Part shown: in pieces, positions 1 to 6,336 of the stretch | Layout: every line of letters starts with the position of its first letter | Numbering within the stretch: the stretch's first letter is position 1 | Assembly (NCBI GenBank): GCA_039931435.1 | Contig: JBDTRY010000209.1 | Coordinates: 1-6,752 of the forward strand | DNA length: 6,752 bases | DNA from: JBDTRY01 sp039931435 | Lineage (GTDB): Bacteria > Acidobacteriota > Thermoanaerobaculia > Gp7-AA8 | Direction: 5' to 3' | Position numbers and translations under genes: made by a program | The notes under the pieces: model-generated | Told to the model about the DNA's origin: nothing | Seen by the model: only the letters and a program-made list of their open reading frames with translations | Databases searched by the model: none

Positions 1-988
1 CGTAGAAGAAGTTCCCCGGCTGGCCCACCGACCCTCCCGCCCCCAGATACTCCCGCGCCACCTTCCCGCCCAGGTCCCGAGGCGTCCACTTCCACTCGTT
101 GCTCCCCTCGGTCACCAGACCAATGCGCTCCCCGTCCGCATCGTAGATCGGGTAGAGGACCAGCCCCCCGCTCTCGCTGATCTCCCGCGGCTGCCCGAAC
201 GGATCGTACTGGAACGTGTGCACTCCGTCCCAGGTCACATTCCCGGCGATGTCGTAGCTCGCCCCGTTCATGCGGTTCGTATAGACATTCACGGGGATGG
301 ACAGCGGGGCGCCGTTGGTCGTCTTCGAGGTCATGTTCCCGAAGGCATCGTAGATGTAGGACTCGACTCGTCCCGATCCCCCGCTCATGGTTGTGCTTTG
401 CACCAGGCGCGAGACCTTGTCGTAGGTGTAGCTGCCCCCGCCCATGGCCATGATGTTGCCGGCGCCGTCGTAGCTGTAGGTGCCCGAGTCCCAGACCGTG
501 GTGCTCATGGGGGCCGTAACCAGAGAGGGAGCGATGGAGGTGGCACTCACTGTGGGATGGGACGTGGCACTCGATGTGGTTTTCGAGATGGCATCCGGTT
601 CGGTATTGAAACTGACACTCGAAGCGCCCACCGCCGGGCCCGGCGTGCTCTTCTGCGTGCGGAGCAGGTCGGCGGCTTCGGAGGGTGGCAGCACCCGCTG
701 AATGTAGCGCACCTTCGGGTTGTGGCGAAGCCCGTCGAGGGCGGCCGCAGGAACGCTCACCAGAGCGAAGAGTCCCGCCTCCCGCTCCACCGAGCCGCCC
801 GCCAGGGCCAGTTGATTGGCCCGGCTCTGCGACTGCAGAGCCACGATGTAGCGCTCCTGCCCGGCGGGTGCTCCAATGGGACCCGTGGCATTGGGGGCAA
901 TGAATACCGGCACGCCGGCGTTCGCCCGCCCGGCCAGGCAGGCCAGAACCAGAATATACGCCAGCGGCAACCCCTGTGGTCTTCGCAT
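1..988 (-). CDS. Exported YD-repeat (RHS) protein, C-terminal part of a split RHS polypeptide; 3' end beyond window
   Basis: An open frame of 329 residues runs from ATG at 988 to the window edge without a stop. The ATG has GGGAG eight bases upstream. Residues 1-24 form a signal peptide (MRR, a hydrophobic core, then an ANA/G cleavage site). Residues about 46-99 have the pattern of a peptidase-inhibitor I9/subtilisin propeptide: RYIVAL, then AGGSV, then PAAALDGLR and PKVRYIQRV. A Ser/Thr/Pro-rich linker follows (about 112-164). YD repeats begin at 166: YDGAGN (173), YDKVSR (189), YDAFGN (213), YDIAGN (245), YDPFGQ (261) and YDADGE (282), then the RHS-core-like WKWTPRDLGGKV (299-310). RHS repeats are known to build hollow beta shells or wall-associated surface proteins. 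The gene starts 28 bases after the stop at 1017, so it is probably co-transcribed. The YD section resumes where the protein at 1963-6336 leaves off. Family assignment is firm; the I9-like call is moderate; function is inference. Any variable C-terminal tip lies outside the window. Confidence 0.88.
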   Translation of the reverse strand, partial: MRRPQGLPLAYILVLACLAGRANAGVPVFIAPNATGPIGAPAGQERYIVALQSQSRANQLALAGGSVEREAGLFALVSVPAAALDGLRHNPKVRYIQRVLPPSEAADLLRTQKSTPGPAVGASSVSFNTEPDAISKTTSSATSHPTVSATSIAPSLVTAPMSTTVWDSGTYSYDGAGNIMAMGGGSYTYDKVSRLVQSTTMSGGSGRVESYIYDAFGNMTSKTTNGAPLSIPVNVYTNRMNGASYDIAGNVTWDGVHTFQYDPFGQPREISESGGLVLYPIYDADGERIGLVTEGSNEWKWTPRDLGGKVAREYLGAGGSVGQPGNFFY

Positions 989-996
989 GAGCTGAT

Positions 997-1001
997 CTCC
1001 C
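997..1001 (-). promoter_or_regulatory. Ribosome binding site for the second YD-repeat gene
   Basis: GGGAG on the minus strand sits eight bases before the ATG at 988. It fixes the start of this gene and places a signal peptide directly after it. The octamer GGAGATCA is identical to the one before the gene starting at 1895. Confidence 0.75.
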
Positions 1002-1016
1002 GTGGTCCTCAGCGAG

Positions 1017-1895
1017 CTATTGAAGCGTGAGCAGGGCCAGGATCTCCCCCTGCCCTTTCCGGAGCGGCTCCAGTGCCTTGGCCACAATGGTCCCCGGCCG
1101 ATGCATCTTCACTCCCGCGACGTTGACCGCCTCGGACTTCATGGCCACGCCCGGCACGCTGCTGGTCACGAGCAGATCACCGATGCCGATTGGATTGCGG
1201 GAAGCGTCGACTCTGATCCGCACTCTGCCGGTGGTGGCGATCTTGTAGCGCCCTTCACCGCCTTCGCCAAGAACGATTCCCGGCGTGGCCGATACCACGC
1301 CGGCCACTGCGGTGTCGTACGCGGACCGTGAAGAGCGCACCTGATTGCTCTGACGCGTATCGAGGACGACCACGTTCCCATCTTCCAGGGCCTCGGAGGA
1401 AGGAACCCATTCGGCAAGGTCCTGGTACTTGGCATTGATGGTTCCGGTCACGGTGACATTTCCGTTCAGCGTAATAGCGCCGGCGGTAGTGATGGTGACT
1501 CGATCGACGGCAGCGTCGTGCTGGCGAATTACAAAGGACGGGGTTCCCAACATGCCAGTAAACCAATTTGTAGAATTCGTGACATGGCTGAAAAACCCGG
1601 CGTAAGCGATGGGTGCGTTGACGCTGAAGTATGTCCCGAAATTCGTGGCCGTTGTGATGGCGAAGAGTCCGTCCTGGTTGATCGTGTTCGTAACGGCGAA
1701 CGAACGCACGTTCATGAGGACACTATCGCCCAATACGTGAAGACGGTAGAGCGAGTTCGGAACGGTGCCGATACCCACATTGTTGTTGTAGTAAATGCTT
1801 GTTCCGCTCGTGGACCACTGAGCGTATGAATCGATGGGAACTGCAAGCAGCGCGCAGCCCACGAGGATGAGGATGATGGTTCTCTTTGCGTTCAT
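1017..1895 (-). CDS. Exported VGIGT-type protein with conserved AEWVP C-terminal domain (hypothetical)
   Basis: 292 residues from ATG at 1895, preserving GGAG nine bases upstream; a TTG five codons earlier (1910) is in frame but lies inside that ribosome site, so it is a poor start. Residues 1-25 are a signal peptide ending SYA/Q. Residues 36-44 (YYNNNVGIGT region) followed by LYRLHVLG match the 'GNVGIGT...LHV.G' motif seen in tail-fibre-like and other exported beta-rich proteins. From about 145 the C-terminal domain runs NGNVTVTGTI, AKYQDLAEWVP (155-165), VVVLDT, YDTAVAGVVS (193-202), PGIVLGE, TTGRVRIRVDA, IGDLLVTSSVPGVAMKS, HRPGTIVAKALEPL (265-278) and GEILALLTLQ (283-292). I recall this arrangement from uncharacterised exported proteins of Acidobacteriota and similar phyla. 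No S74 autoprotease region is present. It lies between two halves of an RHS protein, which suggests it works at the same cell surface. No enzymatic residues are recognisable. Confidence 0.88.
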   Translation of the reverse strand: MNAKRTIILILVGCALLAVPIDSYAQWSTSGTSIYYNNNVGIGTVPNSLYRLHVLGDSVLMNVRSFAVTNTINQDGLFAITTATNFGTYFSVNAPIAYAGFFSHVTNSTNWFTGMLGTPSFVIRQHDAAVDRVTITTAGAITLNGNVTVTGTINAKYQDLAEWVPSSEALEDGNVVVLDTRQSNQVRSSRSAYDTAVAGVVSATPGIVLGEGGEGRYKIATTGRVRIRVDASRNPIGIGDLLVTSSVPGVAMKSEAVNVAGVKMHRPGTIVAKALEPLRKGQGEILALLTLQ

Positions 1896-1904
1896 CGCGG
1901 TGAT

Positions 1905-1908
1905 CTCC
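1905..1908 (-). promoter_or_regulatory. Ribosome binding site deciding the start at 1895
   Basis: GGAG on the minus strand lies nine bases before ATG 1895. The alternative TTG start at 1910 overlaps this site, so the shorter 292-residue product beginning MNAKRT is preferred. That product also has a better-shaped signal peptide (short basic n-region MNAKR then a hydrophobic core). Confidence 0.7.
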
Positions 1909-1919
1909 AAGAAGGTTGT

Positions 1920-1937
1920 TCCGGCAGCGAAGCCGGA
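1920..1937 (-). other. Small intergenic hairpin
   Basis: TCCGGC and GCCGGA form a perfect 6-base-pair stem around a 6-base loop in the 67-base gap after the long YD-repeat gene. A second weaker inverted repeat (GGCG, 5-base loop, CGCC) lies at 1943-1955. Neither is followed by a T tract on either strand, so this is not a standard rho-independent terminator. The hairpins could slow 3' decay or lower read-through, but chance is equally possible. Confidence 0.3.
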
Positions 1938-1962
1938 TTGCTGGCGTCTGTCGCCTGACTGT

Positions 1963-4900
1963 TCATTTCACTCGTGTCCTGATCTCGTCAATGTGACTCT
2001 TCCTGATTGGTACGCCGGCGTTGATCGTCTCACCGTAGGCAGGAACTGAGAGCCCGAGGGCGGAAAGCGCCTGGTCGAGGTTTGTGCGCAGTTCATTCAT
2101 GTGAACCGCTTTGACAAAGATGGCCGTGCTCAGCGTGGGGTCCGTCCATACAGGAGCCGAAAGGCCTGCCGCCGCTCGAACTGCCGCCACGGCCTGGCGG
2201 AGCTGGGTGACGTGGATCGCTTTGATCAGGGTGACGTTGAGTACGATCGGGTCGTCCGTGAAGAGAAGGGTTGTGGCCAGATCAGCATTGCTGTAGCCGG
2301 AGAACTGAGCGCCGTTGGTGGCCCTGACGCGGTACACGAAGCTCTGCCCCGTGGGACGGCCTGAATCCGTGTACTGGGCCGTACTGCTTGAACCGATGAG
2401 CGTAAAGCCACTGCCAGCACCGCGGCGTTCGACCTGGTAGGAAGTGGCCCCGGCCGAACCCGTCCAGGTCAGACCAACCACAGTTGTGGAGGTGGCCGTG
2501 GCCACCAACGCACTAGGTGCAGGAAGGGTCGTCGCGGAAACGGTCACGGTGACGTTCGTGCTCGAGGACCCGAACCACGTGCCGTTGTCATCGCGCACCA
2601 TCCGCCACTGGAAGTTGTACGTTCCGCCCGAGGAGGGCGCGGTGATGGTGAAGTTGAATGTAGCGGACCCGCCCGGCGCCACCGATCCGGGCAGAAGGAC
2701 GCGGCTGAATCCCCAGGTGTTGTTGTTCTGCGGGTTGTCTGACCCGAGCTTGTACTGGGAGGCGGAGGTCCAGGTACTCGTTCCCGTGTTGGTCATCGTC
2801 ACCCAGACTGCGAACGTCTGTCCCGGCGTCATCGTGCCCGGAGGCCCGCTTTGGCCGACGAAGCCGGCGTTGTCGTTCGTGGGAGGGGCTCCGTTGGTTG
2901 CCACCGAAATCTGCTGCGGACGAGCCATGGTGTTGCTGGCGATCTGCTGCGTATCAACCGACGTGTCGGCGTGGGTGATTGTCTGCGGCATCCCGTTGGG
3001 GTTATAGGAAATTGAGTTGATAAAGCCGGGGATGCTGTGCAGCATGGACTGGTTTGGGACGTAATAGGTACTCTGCACGGCATTCGAAGGACTGGTGCCA
3101 CACCCGATCCCTGTGAGGCAGAGGGGATTGTTGGTCAGGAGAATCAGCCCCAGGTCGTTGTAGCTGAAGGTCTGGCTGAAGGTCTGGAAGACTGTGAGCT
3201 GTTCGGATGCCGGGGGAGGATACGAACCCACCTTCGTCACCTTCTGCACGATCCTGCCACTGCTGTCGTAGACACTGGTTTCTTCCACGCCCATATCCCC
3301 CAGAGCAGGGATGTAGTTGTGCCGAATCGTGGTCTCCAGTTTCCCCTGTTTGTAGCTGAACAGTCCGCTCGTGGGATCGTAGCCGTTCGCTGTGGCGTAA
3401 ACGAATTTCGAGGCGATCCGGAACTGGCTGAGGTCTACCGCGCTACGCGCGTCGATGCGCTGCAGACGGGCGGCACTGTCGTAGGTCATGTTCAGGTCGT
3501 ACGAGCTTTGCGATGCGTACCGTTTTGTACCGGCGTTGCCTCGGGCGTCGAACAGGCCGTAGATGATGAGACCGGTTTCCGGGTTGTTCTCGCTGAGCAG
3601 CAACCCGCGCTTGTCATAGGTGAAGGTGCGAGTCTGCGTGACACCGCCGGACTTCAGGGCCGCAATATTCAGCCGGTTGCCGACGTCGTAATCGTAGTCG
3701 GCCGTGAGCGCTTCCGGCTCGACAACGTGGCGCAAGCGCCCCAGAGCGTCGTACTGCTCGATCGTCTCTACGGCAGTGAGGCCGGCCGTCGTCTTCACCG
3801 TTTGCGTGCGCTTCGTTTCGCGACTACCCGAATAGGAAAAGGTCGTGGCCGTCGCGTCCGGCGCGGTGATTGTGAGAGGACGTCCAAACAGGTCGTAGAC
3901 GAAGGTCGTGAGGTGGGTGGGATTGGTGACGCCTTCCTTCTCCGATACGGACTGCTTCAGTCCCTGAAGATCGTATTTCGTCTCCACGACCGAGACGCTG
4001 CCGTCGCCCTGCGTTTCCAGCTCACGCCAGACCCGCCCGAAGCCGTCAACGCGAATGTCTGTCTGGGCCAGCGGAACTCCGGTAAGGTATCCGGCAGGAC
4101 GCCGTTTGATGGAGACGACGGCACTTGAGCCCGATGTGGCGTTGGAGTACTCGAATGTAGTGCCGGACGCAGTGGGTGGCTGCACGGAAAGCGTGCGACC
4201 CATGGCGTCGTAGCTATAGATCCTAGCCAGCCCGGCGCTATCCCGGCTGACGACGACGCTCCCCGTGTCCGGATCAATGTCGTTGTCTACGACGCGGTGC
4301 GAGGTGTTCGCCCAGATTGCATAGCGTTCGCTGCCATAGCCCCCGCCGTAATTGTGTGTCAGCCGGTAATCGCCGACAGGGCTATACGTGCAAAGATAAT
4401 TGGCTGCGTTCGCACTGCGCTCCCCGCCGGAGAACGCTTCCTCGACAATGTTTCCCGCCGAATCGTATTGAAGAAGACGAACCAGGTCGGTCGACAATGC
4501 GGTTGCACCGGACATTTTCCTCGAACCGAGGAGGGCCCCGGTCGTGGCACTGAAACAGAACGTCTCCTGAGCAGCCGAGGAGTCTGGAGCGGCAATGTTG
4601 ATCCCGTCCTCGGTCCACCTGGAATCGAACGTCTCGAGGAGCCAGGGCGCGCTGGCAGACGGAATGGTGATGGGTCCGGGCGCCGTTCCGGATCCCGGGT
4701 TGTAATTTACGAAGGTCGTCTTCTGATTCCCGGTGGCATCGAGGTTGCCATCGACTTCGGTTTTGCGATAGTGGCCGAGCCCGTCGTAGTCGAGGCTGCT
4801 CTGGGCAACGTACTTGGCGCCGTCATCGTCGTAGTTGGTTCTCTGCGCCGCTACTCGACGATTCCTGTCGTACTTTACGATCCCGGAAACGGGGTCCATC

Positions 4901-6336
4901 TCGTAATGCACGTAGCTCGTTCGCTTCAGGGCGCAGTTATTGCCTGTCGCGTCGCAATCGAATGTCTGGGTGGAGTTGAAGTTCGTACCCAGTGGATAGT
5001 TCCGGGAGAGAGGCAAACCGAATTCGGCGAGATCGAAGTTGTTCGTGTTTGCGCCTGCCGAGCCTCCTGGCCATATCGAGAAAAAGTGGATGGTCTTGTC
5101 GCCGGTGGGCATCTTTACCGTGGTCTGCAGTTCCTGAAGCGGCGGCTCTCCATAGACCGTGGTCTGGCCACACTGAAAGCTCATGTCGGCACGATGAGTG
5201 AGCTGCGGCGTATAGGTCCAGATCCGCGACGTGCCTTGAAAAGGGTCGGTCAGTGTTCGTGTTTGTACTCCTGCCGACTCGGCAAACGCCGGAGGGTTCT
5301 CGCTTCCCACGCAGTTCTTGGTCGGAAGGTCATAGGCGCCGTACTGCCAGGTGAGCAGGCCCTTCGTCGGCAATGTCAGCGTGTTGATCGCGCCGGACCG
5401 GCAGTAGGCATTGTCTGGAAAGTATGTGGCGTTGTACGAGGTTCCGTCCGGCAGGGAAATCGTGGAGAGAAACGGGAGCGTTAGGGTGGTCGGATCGCCG
5501 CTGATGCTCGGTTCACTGCAGTTCCCGCGGGGAACCGTGATCGTCGTGTAAGTGAAGTTGTACACCTTCGGCGAGCCTGTGTTGGAGTTGAACGTGACTT
5601 TCGAGAGCACATACTGGTAATTCGCCTGCGTCGTCCCGTCTCCCCAGGTCTGGAACTCCACCACGTGAAGGCGCCCGAACTGATCCGTCAATTGCCAATG
5701 TGTGGAATCGGGATAGGCAACGTTCAGCGCGTTATTGAAACGATCGGCGATCTTCGTGAGCTTTCCGTCCGCTTCTGAGAACGTGTGAATCGTTCCGTCA
5801 GGAAATTCGAGATCTCTGAAGCCGGTTTTTTTCGACAGTCGGAGATAGGTTCCATCGCGTGTATAAAGCGGGTCGGCGGGATTCTGACTCTCGTTTCCCA
5901 CCATCGATCCGTAGAGTGCGTGCTCGTTGCCGTCGGCCCCCTCGTACTTCCATCTCGTGTCCTTGTTCGTGGGATCCGTTGGAAGAATCAACCTTCCCAT
6001 CGACAACAGCCATCCCATGCCGGCATTCGATCGCTGGTTCGGGACGATTCGGTAACCAGCACCATCTGCCCCGATCGCCACCCACTTCGAGTCCCATACC
6101 TTGGAGTTGTACGTGAGTGTGAGGTTGTAGGCGAACCCCGGTCGCAGCGGGTACGGCTGGCCAACAGGGATCCGGAGAATCACGTTTCCGTTAAAGATGT
6201 TGATGTCATCGACGTCCCCGCTCTGGAACATCTTCTCCGGCGAGTAGCCCTGCTCAACATTCGGGTGCTGCTGTGCGAACATGGTAGTGCACATGAGGAG
6301 CGCCAGAAGAAAGACGGACGTTCGGCGCTCCCTCAT
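1963..6336 (-). CDS. Exported YD-repeat (RHS) protein with C-terminal NBR1-like, FN3 and HxxxLR modules; N-terminal part of a split RHS polypeptide
   Basis: 1457 residues. The ATG at 6336 overlaps the preceding stop (ATGA), with GGGGG six bases upstream. Residues 1-21 are a signal peptide (MRERR, hydrophobic core, MFA/QQ). Residues about 22-500 form the beta-rich N-terminal region typical of long RHS proteins (NIFNGNVILRIPVG at 46-59, LTYNSKVWD at 74-82). YD repeats lie from about 517 to 1145: YDGLGH 517, YDSAGN 624, YDAMGR 709, YDLFGR 814, YDALGR 862, YDVGNR 883, YDKRGL 907, FDARGN 929, YDSAAR 952 and YDSSGR 1023, with degenerate YNDLG and YNPNG copies to 1115. At ARPQQI (1138-1143) the RHS part stops. 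It is followed by an NBR1-type Ig-like domain (about 1153-1266), an FN3 domain (about 1271-1356) and three HxxxLR modules (1359-1457). The usual RHS core is absent; the matching piece is in the gene at 1-988. The mature part has ten cysteines, consistent with export. The likely role is a surface or secreted shell/adhesin. Family is certain; function is inferred. Confidence 0.95.
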   Translation of the reverse strand: MRERRTSVFLLALLMCTTMFAQQHPNVEQGYSPEKMFQSGDVDDINIFNGNVILRIPVGQPYPLRPGFAYNLTLTYNSKVWDSKWVAIGADGAGYRIVPNQRSNAGMGWLLSMGRLILPTDPTNKDTRWKYEGADGNEHALYGSMVGNESQNPADPLYTRDGTYLRLSKKTGFRDLEFPDGTIHTFSEADGKLTKIADRFNNALNVAYPDSTHWQLTDQFGRLHVVEFQTWGDGTTQANYQYVLSKVTFNSNTGSPKVYNFTYTTITVPRGNCSEPSISGDPTTLTLPFLSTISLPDGTSYNATYFPDNAYCRSGAINTLTLPTKGLLTWQYGAYDLPTKNCVGSENPPAFAESAGVQTRTLTDPFQGTSRIWTYTPQLTHRADMSFQCGQTTVYGEPPLQELQTTVKMPTGDKTIHFFSIWPGGSAGANTNNFDLAEFGLPLSRNYPLGTNFNSTQTFDCDATGNNCALKRTSYVHYEMDPVSGIVKYDRNRRVAAQRTNYDDDGAKYVAQSSLDYDGLGHYRKTEVDGNLDATGNQKTTFVNYNPGSGTAPGPITIPSASAPWLLETFDSRWTEDGINIAAPDSSAAQETFCFSATTGALLGSRKMSGATALSTDLVRLLQYDSAGNIVEEAFSGGERSANAANYLCTYSPVGDYRLTHNYGGGYGSERYAIWANTSHRVVDNDIDPDTGSVVVSRDSAGLARIYSYDAMGRTLSVQPPTASGTTFEYSNATSGSSAVVSIKRRPAGYLTGVPLAQTDIRVDGFGRVWRELETQGDGSVSVVETKYDLQGLKQSVSEKEGVTNPTHLTTFVYDLFGRPLTITAPDATATTFSYSGSRETKRTQTVKTTAGLTAVETIEQYDALGRLRHVVEPEALTADYDYDVGNRLNIAALKSGGVTQTRTFTYDKRGLLLSENNPETGLIIYGLFDARGNAGTKRYASQSSYDLNMTYDSAARLQRIDARSAVDLSQFRIASKFVYATANGYDPTSGLFSYKQGKLETTIRHNYIPALGDMGVEETSVYDSSGRIVQKVTKVGSYPPPASEQLTVFQTFSQTFSYNDLGLILLTNNPLCLTGIGCGTSPSNAVQSTYYVPNQSMLHSIPGFINSISYNPNGMPQTITHADTSVDTQQIASNTMARPQQISVATNGAPPTNDNAGFVGQSGPPGTMTPGQTFAVWVTMTNTGTSTWTSASQYKLGSDNPQNNNTWGFSRVLLPGSVAPGGSATFNFTITAPSSGGTYNFQWRMVRDDNGTWFGSSSTNVTVTVSATTLPAPSALVATATSTTVVGLTWTGSAGATSYQVERRGAGSGFTLIGSSSTAQYTDSGRPTGQSFVYRVRATNGAQFSGYSNADLATTLLFTDDPIVLNVTLIKAIHVTQLRQAVAAVRAAAGLSAPVWTDPTLSTAIFVKAVHMNELRTNLDQALSALGLSVPAYGETINAGVPIRKSHIDEIRTRVK
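1966..2262 (-). repeat. Three tandem HxxxLR modules at the protein C-terminus
   Basis: Residues 1359-1395, 1397-1432 and 1434-1457 of the long RHS protein align as (F/W/Y)(T/G)(D/E), about ten residues, IKAIH/VKAVH/IRKSH, then HVTQLR, HMNELR, HIDEIR, with GLSAP or GLSVP closing the first two. The anchor histidines are at 1375, 1412 and 1448 (spacing 37 and 36). The third copy stops straight after its LR-type motif. I recall similar modules at the C-termini of other exported proteins of Acidobacteriota but know no named function; a cell-surface anchor or sorting role is a guess. Confidence 0.7.
2269..2526 (-). other. Fibronectin type III domain
   Basis: Residues about 1271-1356 of the long RHS protein. 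It begins LPAPSALVATATS, has the conserved Trp in VGLTWTGS (1287-1294) and SYQVERR (1299-1305), then the Tyr-containing FVYRVRATNG (1333-1342) and YSN near the end. It directly follows the NBR1-like domain and probably acts as a spacer. Confidence 0.8.
2539..2880 (-). other. NBR1-type four-tryptophan Ig-like domain
   Basis: Residues about 1153-1266 of the long RHS protein. The pattern is PGQTFAVWVTMTNTGTSTW (1171-1189), YKLGSDNP, VLLPGSVAPGGSATFNFTITAP (1213-1234), then YNFQWRMVRDDNGTWFG (1240-1256). The conserved tryptophans (W1178, W1189, W1244, W1254) and the 'TN.GT..W' turn are those of the bacterial NBR1 (Nbr1_FW) family. These domains are adhesive or spacer Ig folds; nothing here suggests catalysis. 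Confidence 0.75.
2902..4788 (-). other. YD-repeat region of the long RHS protein
   Basis: Codons 517-1145 encode roughly a dozen YDxxGR/YDxxGN-type repeats at irregular spacing of about 20 to 85 residues. On the plus strand the recurrent Tyr-Asp codons appear as many 'tcgta' strings, which makes the repeat visible in the DNA. Such repeats wind into a spiral beta-sheet shell in Tc-toxin and RHS structures (known for the family). Confidence 0.85.
6333..6336 (-). promoter_or_regulatory. ATGA stop-start overlap (translational coupling)
   Basis: TGA of the upstream gene (6335-6333) overlaps ATG of the long RHS gene (6336-6334). The ribosome site before the ATG is only a G-run six bases upstream, so re-initiation by ribosomes finishing the upstream gene is likely. 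This ties the stoichiometry of the two products together. Confidence 0.8.

Noticed and set aside
1..300. Polymorphic toxin tip of the second RHS protein
   Set aside because: Only the first part of the core-like region is in the window. The variable C-terminus and any immunity gene would lie to the left, so no toxin can be claimed from this sequence.
218..1030. Plus-strand open frame of 270 codons
   Set aside because: It is the same-register shadow of the second RHS gene. Its His/Gly/Arg-rich product has no recognisable motif, whereas the minus frame has a signal peptide, an I9-like module and YD repeats with a good ribosome site.
1854..1865. Lipobox LVGC (residues 11-14) making the middle protein a lipoprotein
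   Set aside because: The sequence fits the pattern, but the hydrophobic stretch continues past the Cys (ALLAVP) to a good SYA/Q signal-peptidase I site, and the segment before the Cys is unusually short. It cannot be excluded.
1896..1962. Rho-independent terminator or internal promoter in the 67-base gap
   Set aside because: The stems are only 4-6 base pairs with no T run, and no convincing -35/-10 pair is visible on the minus strand.
3037..5484. Two long plus-strand open frames (3037-4128 and 4297-5484) that could be read as antisense genes
   Set aside because: Both lie in the frame whose codons are exact reverse complements of the RHS codons. A stop there needs a sense TTA, CTA or TCA, which this GC-rich gene uses rarely. 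The products are Arg/Val-rich with no family pattern, while the minus strand shows clear YD repeats.
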